DNA from: Pseudomonas alcaligenes
GTDB lineage: Bacteria; Pseudomonadota; Gammaproteobacteria; Pseudomonadales; Pseudomonadaceae
Direction: 5' to 3'
DNA length: 64,000 nucleotides
NCBI RefSeq assembly: GCF_014490745.1
Contig: NZ_LZEU01000001.1
Coordinates: 3,499,501 to 3,563,500 of the forward strand
The position numbers and the translations under genes are program-made. The notes below the pieces were generated by a model that saw only the letters and a list, made by a program, of their open reading frames with translations, did not search any database and was not told the DNA's origin. Positions 48,684 through 60,282 of this stretch are shown here, one piece after another. Within the stretch, counting starts at the first letter, position 1. Each line of letters starts with the position of its first letter.

Positions 48684-50933
48684 TCAACTGTTGCTGCGGT
48701 TGCGTCGCGCCTCGATGATGTTGGGCAGCTGGCCGATGCGCGCCAGCAGCCGGCCCAGGGCATCCAGGCCGGGGATCTCGATGGTCAGCAGCATGGAGGC
48801 GGTGTTGTCCTCCTTGTTCGAGCGGGTATTCACCGCCAGCACGTTGATCCGCTCGTTGAGCAGCACCTGCGATACGTCGCGCAGCAGGCCGGAACGGTCG
48901 TAGGCCTTGATCACGATATCCACCGGATAGGTCTGCACCGGCACCGGCCCCCAGCTGACCTGAATGATCCGCTCCGGCTCGCGCCCGGCCAGTTGCAGCG
49001 CCGAGGCGCAGTCCTGGCGGTGGATGGAAACCCCGCGCCCGAGGGTGATGTAGCCCACGATCGGGTCGCCCGGCAGCGGCTGGCAGCAGCCGGCCATCTG
49101 CGTGAGCAGGTTGCCGACGCCCTGGATCTGGATGTCGCCACGCTTGCCCGGCTTGTAGCCGCCACCGGAACGCCGCGGAATCAGCTCCAGCTGCTCGCTG
49201 CCGCGCTCCGGCTCGACCAGCTGCTGGGCCAGGTTGACCGCATGGATCAGGCGCAGGTCGCCGGCACCGAGGGCGGCATACATGTCCTCGGCGGTCTTCA
49301 GGTTGCACTTGTCGGCCAGCTTCTCGAAATCCACCGCAGGCAGGGCCAGGCGGCTCAACTCGCGCTCGAGCATGGTCTTGCCGGCGGCGACGTTCTGGTC
49401 GCGCGCCTGCAGCTTGAACCAGTGGACGATCTTCGCCCGCGCCCGGCTGGTGGTGATGTAGCCGAGGTTCTGGTTCAGCCAGTCACGGCTCGGCGAGCCG
49501 TTCTTGCCGGTGATGATCTCCACCTGCTCGCCGGTCTGCAGGCTGTAGGTCAGCGGCACGATGCGCCCGTTGATCTTGGCGCCACGGCAGTTGTGGCCGA
49601 TCTGGGTGTGCACGCGGTAGGCGAAATCCAGCGGCGTGGCGCCCTTGGGCAGGTCGATGGCGTGGCCGTCCGGGGTGAACACGTAGACCCGATCCGGCTC
49701 GATATCGACGCGCAGCTGCTCGGCCAGGCCGCCGATGTCGCCCAGTTCCTCGTGCCACTCGAGCACCTGGCGAAGCCAGGAGATCTTCTCTTCATAGTGG
49801 TCGGAGTTGCCCTTGACGTCGGTGCCCTTGTACTTCCAGTGCGCACACACGCCCAGCTCGGCTTCCTCGTGCATGCCGTTGGTACGGATCTGCACCTCCA
49901 GCACCTTGCCGTCCGGGCCGATCACCGCAGTGTGCAGCGAGCGGTAGCCGTTCTCCTTGGGGTTGGCGATGTAGTCGTCGAACTCCTTGGGGATATGTCG
50001 CCACAGGCTGTGCACGATACCCAGCGCGGTGTAGCAGTCGCGCACCTCCGGCACCAGCACGCGCACCGCGCGCACGTCGTAGATCTGGCTGAACTGCAGG
50101 CCCTTGCGCTGCATCTTCCGCCAGATCGAATAGATGTGTTTGGCGCGGCCGCTGATGTCCGGTTTGATCCCGGTGGCGGTCAGTTCGTCGCGCAGCTGCT
50201 GCATCACGTCGGCGATGTACTGCTCGCGATCCAGACGGCGCTCGTGCAGCAGCTTGGCGATCTGCTTGTACTGCTCAGGCTCCAGGTAGCGGAAGGACAG
50301 ATCCTCCAGCTCCCACTTGATATGGCCGATACCCAGGCGATGGGCCAGCGGCGCATAGATATCGAAGACTTCGCGGGCGACGCGATGGCGCTTCTCGTCG
50401 TCGGCGTTCTTCACCGCACGGATCGCGCAGGTGCGCTCGGCCAGCTTGATCAGTGCCACGCGCACGTCGTCGACCATGGCCACCAGCATCTTGCGCAGGT
50501 TCTCCACCTGCGCCTGGGAGCCAAGCACCAGGGAGTCGCGCGGGTTGAGCGAGGCGCTGATCGCCGCCATGCGCAACACGCCTTCGATCAGCTTGGCCAC
50601 CACCGGGCCGAACAGTTCCTGCACGCGCTTGAGGCTGGTCTTGCCTTCGCGCACGGCACGGTAGATCACCGCGGCGACCAGCGAGTCCTGGTCGAGCTTG
50701 AGGTCGGCGAGAATCTCGGCGATTTCCAGACCGGTCTGGAAACTCGAGGTGCCCTCGGCCCACAGGTTCTGGGCGGCATTGGCCTGCTGCTCGGCGTCGC
50801 GGGCGAACTCGCAGGCAACTTTCAGCGCCTCGCGATCCAGCGCGGGGTCGACGCTCAGGGCATGATCCAGCCATGCCTCCAGGTTGATGCTGCCATCGAG
50901 GTTGATGGGCTGATGCGCTCTGACCTGTACCAT
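48684..50933 (-). CDS. relA: (p)ppGpp synthetase RelA
   Basis: This ribosome-associated synthetase makes pppGpp on amino-acid starvation. The 749-residue protein has a degenerate N-terminal HD hydrolase domain, a synthetase domain with the EFDDYI motif (the ExDD form marks RelA rather than SpoT) and NPKENGYRSLHTAV, then TGS (VFTPDGHAIDLPKGATPLDFAYRVHTQIG), zinc-finger (AGCCQPLPGD) and C-terminal ACT domains. The start is the ATG at 50933. Its upstream 348 bp contain a structured repeat element that separates it from rlmD. Confidence 0.97.
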   Translation of the reverse strand: MVQVRAHQPINLDGSINLEAWLDHALSVDPALDREALKVACEFARDAEQQANAAQNLWAEGTSSFQTGLEIAEILADLKLDQDSLVAAVIYRAVREGKTSLKRVQELFGPVVAKLIEGVLRMAAISASLNPRDSLVLGSQAQVENLRKMLVAMVDDVRVALIKLAERTCAIRAVKNADDEKRHRVAREVFDIYAPLAHRLGIGHIKWELEDLSFRYLEPEQYKQIAKLLHERRLDREQYIADVMQQLRDELTATGIKPDISGRAKHIYSIWRKMQRKGLQFSQIYDVRAVRVLVPEVRDCYTALGIVHSLWRHIPKEFDDYIANPKENGYRSLHTAVIGPDGKVLEVQIRTNGMHEEAELGVCAHWKYKGTDVKGNSDHYEEKISWLRQVLEWHEELGDIGGLAEQLRVDIEPDRVYVFTPDGHAIDLPKGATPLDFAYRVHTQIGHNCRGAKINGRIVPLTYSLQTGEQVEIITGKNGSPSRDWLNQNLGYITTSRARAKIVHWFKLQARDQNVAAGKTMLERELSRLALPAVDFEKLADKCNLKTAEDMYAALGAGDLRLIHAVNLAQQLVEPERGSEQLELIPRRSGGGYKPGKRGDIQIQGVGNLLTQMAGCCQPLPGDPIVGYITLGRGVSIHRQDCASALQLAGREPERIIQVSWGPVPVQTYPVDIVIKAYDRSGLLRDVSQVLLNERINVLAVNTRSNKEDNTASMLLTIEIPGLDALGRLLARIGQLPNIIEARRNRSNS

Positions 50934-51007
50934 CTTTCTACCTTCCCTACGGCGAACCAGAATCCCGCCGGATGATCGCTGGTCTTCTCTGAACCAGTCG
51001 GATTTAA

Positions 51008-51273
51008 GGCCAGTCCCTGACCATTTTTGTCCACCGCGTTGCTGCCTGAAAATGGCTCAGGCTAGGCGCAGCCTGCCGGCAATGGCGCGCCCTTGCCAAG
51101 GGCTGCAACGCTGCTTGGGCCATTTTCAGGCGCAACCCGGAGGGACGAACCGATTTGACCGTAGGCCTGTGTTATTCGTCGTTCGTTTGGAGTAACCAAA
51201 CTTCTCTCCTCATGCCGTGCCCTACGGTCAAATCGGTATCGTCGCGGCGGACAAAAATGGTCAGGGACAGGCC
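51008..51273. mobile_element. MITE-like structured element with inverted ends
   Basis: This 266-bp non-coding element has terminal inverted repeats: 51008-51032 pairs with 51249-51273 with one mismatch (core TCCCTGACCATTTTTGTCC perfect at 51014-51032 and 51249-51267), and pairing extends with one more mismatch to 51038/51243. Inside lie two further perfect inverted repeats, 51044-51056/51119-51131 (13 bp) and 51149-51165/51221-51237 (17 bp), the latter with an inner GTTTGG/CCAAAC hairpin. It has no coding frame of note, starts 75 nt before relA and ends 8 nt from the rlmD stop. No clear target-site duplication is seen. Confidence 0.7.
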
Positions 51274-51281
51274 CCGGCATC

Positions 51282-52631
51282 CTAGCCCACCTCGAATAAC
51301 GCCATCGCCTCCACATGTGCCGTCTGCGGAAACATGTCGAGAATCCCGGCTCGCTTCAGCCGGTAGCCCTGCTGCACCAGCTCCGCCGTATCACGGGCCA
51401 GGGTCGCCGGATTGCAGGACACATAGACCAGGCGCTGGGCACCCAGCGCGCCGATCTGTTTGACCACCTCGAAGGCGCCGTCACGCGGCGGATCGAGCAG
51501 TACCGCGTCGAACGCCTGACGCGCCCAGCTGGCCTCGGCCAGCGGTTTCGACAGGTCGGCCTGGAAAAAGTGCAGATTATCCAGCCCGTTGTCCGCCGCA
51601 TTCTGCCGCGCGCGCTCGACCATCGCCTGCACGCCTTCCACCGCCACCACCTCGCCGACCTGGCGAGCCAGCGGCAGGGCAAAGTTGCCCAGGCCGCAGA
51701 ACAGATCCAGCACCCGCTCGCCAGTCTGCGGCGCCAACCATTCTAGTGCCTGTTCGACCATGGCCTGATTGACCGCCGCATTGACCTGGACGAAATCCCC
51801 CGGCCGGTATTGCAGCTCGAGCGCCCAGGGCTCCAGGCGATAGCCCAGCGCCAGGCCCGGTTGATCCGCCTGCGGCTCGCCGGCGCCGTGCAACCACAGC
51901 TGCGCCTGGTGCTGGACACAGAAAGCCCGCAGGCGGGCCAGATCGCTCTCGCCCAGCGGCGCGGTATGGCGCAGCAACAGCGCCGACGCATTGCCGTGGA
52001 ACAACTCGACATGGCCGACCGCCTGCGGCTTGTCCAGGCCCTGGAGCAGCGCCGGCAATCCCTGCAGCAATAGCTGCAAGGGCTGTACCAGTACCGCGCA
52101 GTCAGTAATGGCGACAATGTCCTGACTGGCCGCGGCGCGGAAGCCCACGTCCAGACGCTTGTGCTTGACGTCCCAGCGCACGGCGATGCGCGCGCGGCGC
52201 CGGTAGCCGAACTCCGGGCCGACCAGCGGCGCCGCCCATTCCTCCGGCTGCAAGCCGGCGACCCGCTGCAACTGCTCGGCCAGGCTGCGCTGTTTCAGGG
52301 CAAGCTGTTCGCTATGTGGCAGGTGCTGCAGGGTGCAACCGCCGCAGGTGCCGGCATGGACACACGGCGCCTGGCGGCGCAGTTCCACCGCCTGGAGGAT
52401 GCGCTCGGCACGGGCCTCGACCACCTGGCTGCGCGCATTCAGCACGCGCGCCTCGACTTCTTCGCCCGGCAGCGCACCGGCGACGAACCAGCTGCGCCCC
52501 TCGACAAAGGCGATACCACGCCCATCGTTGGCCAGCCGCTCGATCGTCAGTTTCTGCTTCTTGCCTACCGGCACCTGGGCCTTGCGCTCACCGCCGGCAG
52601 GCTGGAAGCGTAGCGATCTGTGCTTGCTCAT
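51282..52631 (-). CDS. rlmD: 23S rRNA m5U1939 methyltransferase
   Basis: This 449-residue RumA-type enzyme has an N-terminal TRAM domain ([36 protein letters not shown] region), [4Fe-4S] cysteines ([16 protein letters not shown] and ITDCAVL), a SAM-binding motif ([16 protein letters not shown]) and the catalytic [10 protein letters not shown]. It precedes relA on the same strand, the normal Pseudomonas order. It follows cysM by 2 nt. Confidence 0.95.
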   Translation of the reverse strand: MSKHRSLRFQPAGGERKAQVPVGKKQKLTIERLANDGRGIAFVEGRSWFVAGALPGEEVEARVLNARSQVVEARAERILQAVELRRQAPCVHAGTCGGCTLQHLPHSEQLALKQRSLAEQLQRVAGLQPEEWAAPLVGPEFGYRRRARIAVRWDVKHKRLDVGFRAAASQDIVAITDCAVLVQPLQLLLQGLPALLQGLDKPQAVGHVELFHGNASALLLRHTAPLGESDLARLRAFCVQHQAQLWLHGAGEPQADQPGLALGYRLEPWALELQYRPGDFVQVNAAVNQAMVEQALEWLAPQTGERVLDLFCGLGNFALPLARQVGEVVAVEGVQAMVERARQNAADNGLDNLHFFQADLSKPLAEASWARQAFDAVLLDPPRDGAFEVVKQIGALGAQRLVYVSCNPATLARDTAELVQQGYRLKRAGILDMFPQTAHVEAMALFEVG

Positions 52632-52633
52632 GG

Positions 52634-53521
52634 TTACTGGTTGAACAGGCCGGAGGACAGGTAACGGTCGCCGCGATCACAGATGATCGCCACCATCACC
52701 GCATTCTCGGTCTCGCGCGCCAGCTTGAGCATGGCCGCCACCGCACCGCCGGACGACACGCCACAGAAGATGCCTTCCTCGCGCGCCAGGCGGCGCATCA
52801 TGTCCTCGGCCTCGGCCTGGGAGATATCCAGCACCCGGTCGACCCGGCTGGCGTCGTAGATGCTCGGCAGGTATTCCTGCGGCCAGCGGCGGATGCCGGG
52901 GATGGCCGAGCCGTCCTGCGGCTGCAGGCCGATGATCTCGACGGCCGGGTTCTGCTCCTTGAGGTAGCGCGAGGTACCCATGATGGTGCCGGTGGTGCCC
53001 ATCGAGCTGATGAAGTGGGTGATCGCCCCCTGGGTCTGGCGCCAGATCTCCGGGCCGGTGCCCACGTAGTGCGCCTCGGGGTTGTCGCCGTTGGCGAACT
53101 GGTCGAGCACCTTGCCCTTGCCCTCGGCCTGCATGGCCAGGGCCAGGTCGCGAGCGACCTCCATGTTGTCCACCAGGATCAGCTCGGCACCGTAGGCAGT
53201 CATCGCCGCCTTGCGCTCCTCGGTGGAGTTGCCGGGCATGATCAGGATCATCTGGTAACCCTTGATCGCCGCCGCCATGGCCAGGGCGATGCCGGTATTG
53301 CCGCTGGTGGCCTCGATCAGCACATCGCCGGGTTGGATGGCTCCGCGCAGCTCGGCGCGGGTGATCATCGACATGGCCGGGCGATCCTTGACCGAACCGG
53401 CCGGGTTGTTGCCTTCCAGCTTCACCAGCAGGTGATTGCGCTCACTGCCGGGCAGGCGTTGCAGACGAACCAGCGGGGTGTTGCCGATGCAATCGGCGAT
53501 GGTGGGGAACTGCAGGGTCAT
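52634..53521 (-). CDS. cysM: cysteine synthase B
   Basis: This PLP enzyme makes cysteine from O-acetylserine and sulfide or thiosulfate. The 295-residue protein has the PLP Lys in [10 protein letters not shown], the SGNTGIALA loop, a [13 protein letters not shown] phosphate-binding loop and SSGGAV. CysM-type sequence rather than CysK is shown by [25 protein letters not shown]. The ATG at 53521 is taken; an upstream in-frame ATG at 53560 lacks a site. It is divergent from gacS. Confidence 0.95.
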   Translation of the reverse strand: MTLQFPTIADCIGNTPLVRLQRLPGSERNHLLVKLEGNNPAGSVKDRPAMSMITRAELRGAIQPGDVLIEATSGNTGIALAMAAAIKGYQMILIMPGNSTEERKAAMTAYGAELILVDNMEVARDLALAMQAEGKGKVLDQFANGDNPEAHYVGTGPEIWRQTQGAITHFISSMGTTGTIMGTSRYLKEQNPAVEIIGLQPQDGSAIPGIRRWPQEYLPSIYDASRVDRVLDISQAEAEDMMRRLAREEGIFCGVSSGGAVAAMLKLARETENAVMVAIICDRGDRYLSSGLFNQ

Positions 53522-53690
53522 GGCGAACGAGCGATCCGGACACAAAAGGAAGACGCCCATGATAACGGCAAACCGCCCCCAGCCATATCGCGGCGACGGC
53601 ATTCTCGTTCCCTCCGTCAGGTTCTTGCGGCTGTCCGCCCGCAGGCGCAGCCGCTAAACTCGCTCAACGATTCGCTTGCTGGAGAACCGC

Positions 53691-56450
<2,760 letters not shown>

Positions 56451-56467
56451 CCCGCTGCGGAGTGTGC

Positions 56468-57463
56468 ATGCGCATCATCCTGTTCAACAGCAAGACCTAT
56501 GACCGCGACAGCTTCCTCGCCGCCGCAGCCGGCGGCGACTGGCACCTGGAGTTCCAGGAGGCGCATCTCGGCCCGCAGACCACGGCCCTGGCCGCCGGCT
56601 GCGCGGTGGTCTGCGCCTTTATCAACGACGACCTGTCCGCGCCGGTGCTGGAGCGCCTGGCCGCCGGCGGCACGCGACTGATCGCCCTGCGTTCGGCCGG
56701 CTACAACCATGTCGACCTCAAGGCCGCACAGCGCCTGGGCCTGGCCGTGGTGCGGGTGCCCGCCTACTCGCCCCACGCGGTGGCCGAGCACGCGGCGGCG
56801 CTGATCCTGGCGCTCAACCGGCGCCTGCCGCGGGCCTTCAATCGCACCCGCGAGGGCGACTTCAGCCTGCACGGGCTGACCGGTTTCGACCTGCACGGCA
56901 AGACGGTCGGGGTGATCGGCGCCGGCAAGATCGGCCTGTGCTTCGCCCGCATCATGGCCGGCTTCGGCTGCCAGGTGCTGGTTCAGGACCCCTACCCGGT
57001 CAGCGGCCTGGGTGAGCTGGGCGCGCGCCAGGTGGAGCTGGACGAGCTGATCGGCAGCAGCGACATCATCAGCCTGCATTGCCCGCTGACCGACAGCAGC
57101 CACCACCTGATCAACGCCCAGCGCCTGGCGCAGATGAAACGCGGCGCCATGCTGATCAATACCGGGCGCGGCGCCGTGGTCGACACGCCGGCACTGGTCG
57201 AAGCGCTGAAGAGCGGCCAGCTCGGCTACCTGGGCCTGGATGTCTATGAAGAAGAGGCCGAGCTGTTCTTCGAGGATCGCTCCGACCAGCCCCTGCAGGA
57301 CGACGTGCTGGCGCGCCTGCTGAGCTTCCCCAACGTCATAGTCACCGCCCACCAGGCCTTCCTGACCCACGAGGCGCTGGCGGCTATCGCCCAGACCACC
57401 CTGGACAACATCGCCGCCTGGGCCGCCGGCCATCCGGTCAATCAGGTGACACAGAGCGCGTGA
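56468..57463 (+). CDS. ldhA: D-lactate dehydrogenase (fermentative)
   Basis: This 331-residue NADH-dependent enzyme reduces pyruvate to D-lactate. It has the Rossmann motif GVIGAGKIGLCFARI, catalytic Arg in NTGRGAVVDTPAL, Glu in VYEEEAEL region and His in TAHQAFLTHEA. In P. aeruginosa the gene beside gacS (PA0927) is ldhA. Its start ATG at 56468 has GGAG upstream, 17 nt after gacS, so the two are probably co-transcribed. Confidence 0.93.
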   Translation: MRIILFNSKTYDRDSFLAAAAGGDWHLEFQEAHLGPQTTALAAGCAVVCAFINDDLSAPVLERLAAGGTRLIALRSAGYNHVDLKAAQRLGLAVVRVPAYSPHAVAEHAAALILALNRRLPRAFNRTREGDFSLHGLTGFDLHGKTVGVIGAGKIGLCFARIMAGFGCQVLVQDPYPVSGLGELGARQVELDELIGSSDIISLHCPLTDSSHHLINAQRLAQMKRGAMLINTGRGAVVDTPALVEALKSGQLGYLGLDVYEEEAELFFEDRSDQPLQDDVLARLLSFPNVIVTAHQAFLTHEALAAIAQTTLDNIAAWAAGHPVNQVTQSA

Positions 57464-57491
57464 TAGCATGCGCGGCGATTTTGGAGGACTC

Positions 57492-57914
57492 ATGGCCGAA
57501 CACGATTTCCGTTATTCCCTGCTCAACCCCCAGCACACCCTCACCGAATGCCGCGCCCTGGCGCCCGGCCGCTACCAGGTGACCGGCAACGGCGGCGCCA
57601 TCCAGAACGGCGACACCCTGCTGGTGACCCTCAAGGGCAGCCGCGAGCTGACCCTGCGCCTGGCTGTGGAAAAGGTGCGCCACCTGATCAACCCGCCCGG
57701 CCAGTGGCTGGCGGTGGCCAGCGGCCCGGCCTTCCGCGAGCTGGCTATCCTCAACTGGCAGGTCAACTGCGACGGCTGCGGCAAACAGCTGGATCTGGAA
57801 TTCGCCGTGGACGCCGCCTTAGGCGAGAAGGCCCGCCCGGCCGCCGCCGAAGCCCGCCTGCTGGAACTCGGCTGGCACAATCGCAACGGCCAGCACTTCT
57901 GCCCTGGCTGCTAG
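57492..57914 (+). CDS. zinc-ribbon hypothetical protein
   Basis: This 140-residue protein has an N-terminal strand-rich part and a likely zinc site made of CDGCGK (about 94-99) and FCPGC (136-140). GGAGGACTC precedes the ATG at 57492. It lies 28 nt after ldhA; PAO1 has a similar gene at this place. Function unknown. Confidence 0.8.
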   Translation: MAEHDFRYSLLNPQHTLTECRALAPGRYQVTGNGGAIQNGDTLLVTLKGSRELTLRLAVEKVRHLINPPGQWLAVASGPAFRELAILNWQVNCDGCGKQLDLEFAVDAALGEKARPAAAEARLLELGWHNRNGQHFCPGC

Positions 57915-57924
57915 GAGAAACCCC

Positions 57925-58329
57925 ATGAAGCATTGCGCCGCCCTCACCCTGCTCGCCCTCGGTCTGGCCGGCTGCGCTGCCGACCCGGTGCAGCTGGAAA
58001 ACGACAAGACCTACCAGGTGGAGTGGATCGGCGAACGCCCGCTGATCGACAACAGCCACCTGACCATCACTCTGGGTGACGATGGCCGCGCCTACGGCAA
58101 CGCCGGCTGCAATCACTGGTTCGCCAGTTACACCCTGACTGACGACAAGCTGGTATTCGGCCCCGCCGGCAGCACCCGCAAGATGTGCGCCCCGGCGCTG
58201 ATGGAGCAGGAGCAGCGCTTCCTTCAGGCGCTCGGCACCATCCAGCGCTGGGATGTATCCGGCATCGGCCAGCTGCGCCTGTGGCCCGCCGAGGGCAAGC
58301 CGATCCGCCTGTGGCCGGAAGAAGGCTAA
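57925..58329 (+). CDS. META-domain lipoprotein (HslJ-like)
   Basis: This 134-residue lipoprotein has lipobox GLAGC (Cys17) and a META domain: LTITLGDDGRAYGNAGCNHWFASY and GPAGSTRKMCAPALMEQEQRFLQAL, typical of HslJ-type proteins linked to heat shock and novobiocin tolerance in E. coli. GGAGAAA lies upstream of the ATG. It ends the ldhA group, before a REP-rich spacer. Confidence 0.87.
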   Translation: MKHCAALTLLALGLAGCAADPVQLENDKTYQVEWIGERPLIDNSHLTITLGDDGRAYGNAGCNHWFASYTLTDDKLVFGPAGSTRKMCAPALMEQEQRFLQALGTIQRWDVSGIGQLRLWPAEGKPIRLWPEEG

Positions 58330-58354
58330 GAGCCAAGCCCCGCGCTGCCCCCGC

Positions 58355-58451
58355 CAGCCTCGCGAAGGCAAAGCCCAGTAGCGCCGGCTCGGTGGCAGGG
58401 GCATGAGCGGAGTGCCGGTTCTCTAGATCCCCGCCTTCGCGAGGATGATGG
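58355..58451. repeat. REPIN-like unit, copy A
   Basis: This 97-bp unit has REP-like ends in inverted orientation (CGCGAAGGC at left, GCCTTCGCG at right) around a centre containing GGAGTGCCGG. It matches copy B base for base over most of its length, at an offset of 190 bp. The 58330-58661 spacer otherwise holds nothing I can identify. Confidence 0.75.
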
Positions 58452-58544
58452 AGCAAGGAGAGACACCGCCAGCAGGGCTGGTATCAGCGCTGCGCCCCTA
58501 CGCCTACTGAGCCTTACGAACCCGCGCCCATCCCCCTACCTCGT

Positions 58545-58641
58545 CATCCCCGCGAAGGCGGGGATCCAGTGGAGTCAGCTCGGGGCCAGGGGAATGAACG
58601 GAGTGACCGGCGCTGGATCTCCACCTGCGCGGAGATGACGG
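58545..58641. repeat. REPIN-like unit, copy B
   Basis: The left end (CATCCCCGCGAAGGCGGGGA) pairs with the right end (58613-58640) over about 28 bp with four mismatches, enclosing a 46-bp centre. The CATCCCCGCGAAGGCGGGGATCC-type core is a well-known intergenic repeat in Pseudomonas and relatives. It lies 21 nt past the dinB stop. Confidence 0.8.
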
Positions 58642-58661
58642 TGTAACCAAAGAAGCCCTAG

Positions 58662-59717
58662 CTACGGCGCAAACAGCTCCAGCTGCTCATGCCGCCCGCG
58701 CAGATCGACCAGGCGTACACCGACGCCCAGTAGCCGCACCGGTTTGTTGCCGCGGGCGAAGGCGGCGCTCAGCAGCAGCTGGTAGCTGTCCAGGTCGCGA
58801 CGCGCACCGGCCTGCTCCAGGGTGGTCTGGCTGAAGTCGTGGAACTTGATCTTGACGAAGGGCTTGTCCGGCTTGTAGCTGGCGTCCAGCCGCGCCATGC
58901 GCGTGTTCAGCTGCTCCAGCAGCTCAGGCAGATGGGCCAGGCAGGCGGCCAGGTCGGGCAGATCCTTGTCGTAGGTGTTTTCCACGCTGACCGACTGGCG
59001 ACGGCTGTCGACCTGCACGGCGCGCTCGTCGATACCACGGGCCAGGTTCCACAGGCGCTCGCCGAAACTGCCGAAATCACGAATCAGCGCTATTTTCTCC
59101 CGCACGCGCAGGTCGGCGCAGGTACCGATACCCAGGCGCCCGAGCTTGTCGGCGGTGACCTTGCCGACACCATGCAGCTTGCCCACCGGCAATGCCGCGA
59201 CGAACTCGTCGACCTGATCCGGGGTGATCACGAACAAACCGTTGGGCTTGCGCCAGTCGCTGGCGATCTTGGCCAGGAACTTGTTCGGCGCCACCCCGGC
59301 AGACACAGTGATGTGCAGTTCGTTGGACACCCTACGGCGGATCTCCTGGGCGATGCGCGTGGCGCTGCCGGAAAAATGCGGGCTGGCGGAGACATCCAGG
59401 TAGGCCTCGTCCAGCGACAGCGGCTCGATGATCTCGGTGTAGTCGCGGAAGATGCCGTGGATTTCCCGCGACACCGCTTTGTAGGCGTCCATGCGCGGGC
59501 GCACCACCTGCAGATCCGGGCACAGCTTGAGCGCCTGGCCCATGGGCATGGCCGAGCGCACGCCCCAGGCCCGTGCCTCGTAGTTGCAGGTGGCGACCAC
59601 CCCACGCCGATCCGCCGCCCCGCCCACTGCCAGCGGTTTACCCACCAGGCTCGGGTCGTCGCGCATCTCGATGGCGGCGTAGAAGCAGTCGCAATCCACA
59701 TGGATGATCTTGCGCAC
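58662..59717 (-). CDS. dinB: DNA polymerase IV
   Basis: This Y-family translesion polymerase (351 residues from the GTG at 59717: MRKIIHVDCDCFYAAIE) has the metal residues Asp8 and the SLDEAYLDVS pair, a steric-gate Tyr13 that keeps out ribonucleotides, HhH motifs (LHGVGKVTADKLGRLG) and a little-finger domain. The end (EQLELFAP) includes a clamp-binding motif. The GTG has GGA 6 nt upstream; a longer start at 59744 lacks spacing. I see no clear LexA box just upstream. Confidence 0.93.
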   Translation of the reverse strand: MRKIIHVDCDCFYAAIEMRDDPSLVGKPLAVGGAADRRGVVATCNYEARAWGVRSAMPMGQALKLCPDLQVVRPRMDAYKAVSREIHGIFRDYTEIIEPLSLDEAYLDVSASPHFSGSATRIAQEIRRRVSNELHITVSAGVAPNKFLAKIASDWRKPNGLFVITPDQVDEFVAALPVGKLHGVGKVTADKLGRLGIGTCADLRVREKIALIRDFGSFGERLWNLARGIDERAVQVDSRRQSVSVENTYDKDLPDLAACLAHLPELLEQLNTRMARLDASYKPDKPFVKIKFHDFSQTTLEQAGARRDLDSYQLLLSAAFARGNKPVRLLGVGVRLVDLRGRHEQLELFAP

Positions 59718-59819
59718 GAAAGTCCGGAAAGCCCCGTCTGGCATGCCCTGAAGGCCCAGAGTCTACCATCCGGGCAGCGCTAAGCACCTGAGCAAACAAC
59801 AGTTTTTCTAATTTAAAGG

Positions 59820-59847
59820 TTGACACCCAGGCGTTCGACAGTAGAAT
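59820..59847 (+). promoter_or_regulatory. promoter of initiator tRNA copy 1
   Basis: A consensus -35 TTGACA (59820-59825) and -10 TAGAAT (59842-59847) are spaced by 16 bp, placing the start at about the tRNA 5' end. Confidence 0.85.
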
Positions 59848-59853
59848 GGCGGC

Positions 59854-59930
<77 letters not shown>

Positions 59931-59939
59931 GTTTCGAAG

Positions 59940-59967
59940 AAAGGCCACTCAAACGAGTGGCCTTTTT
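59940..59967 (+). terminator. terminator of initiator tRNA copy 1
   Basis: AAAGGCCACTC and GAGTGGCCTTT flank a 4-nt loop, followed by TT. Confidence 0.9.
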
Positions 59968-60017
59968 CGTTTCTGCCTTTTAATCATTTAAGTAATTGAT
60001 TAAAAAGCAGAAATCGA

Positions 60018-60045
60018 TTGACAGCAGTTCGTTTATACGTAGAAT
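60018..60045 (+). promoter_or_regulatory. promoter of initiator tRNA copy 2
   Basis: TTGACA (60018-60023) and TAGAAT (60040-60045) with a 16-bp spacer, the same boxes and spacing as copy 1 although the spacer sequence differs. Confidence 0.85.
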
Positions 60046-60051
60046 GGCCGG

Positions 60052-60128
<77 letters not shown>

Positions 60129-60138
60129 GTTTTCGAAG

Positions 60139-60166
60139 AAAGGCCACTCAAACGAGTGGCCTTTTT
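60139..60166 (+). terminator. terminator of initiator tRNA copy 2
   Basis: The same 11-bp stem and 4-nt loop as copy 1, ending in a T-tract. Confidence 0.9.
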
Positions 60167-60282
60167 CGTTTCTGCGGTTTTACTGTGATAAGCGAATTGG
60201 CAAAACGCCACCTTATTGCTTTGCCAACCAGGGAACTTGCCGCCGATCGCGGACTCTGAGCGCAAATTGCCTGAGGTGCCCG

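Noticed and set aside
48234..50975. A 913-codon open frame on the plus strand opposite relA and mazG
   Set aside because: It is the antisense shadow of relA and mazG, caused by high GC content; its product is low-complexity and lacks domains.
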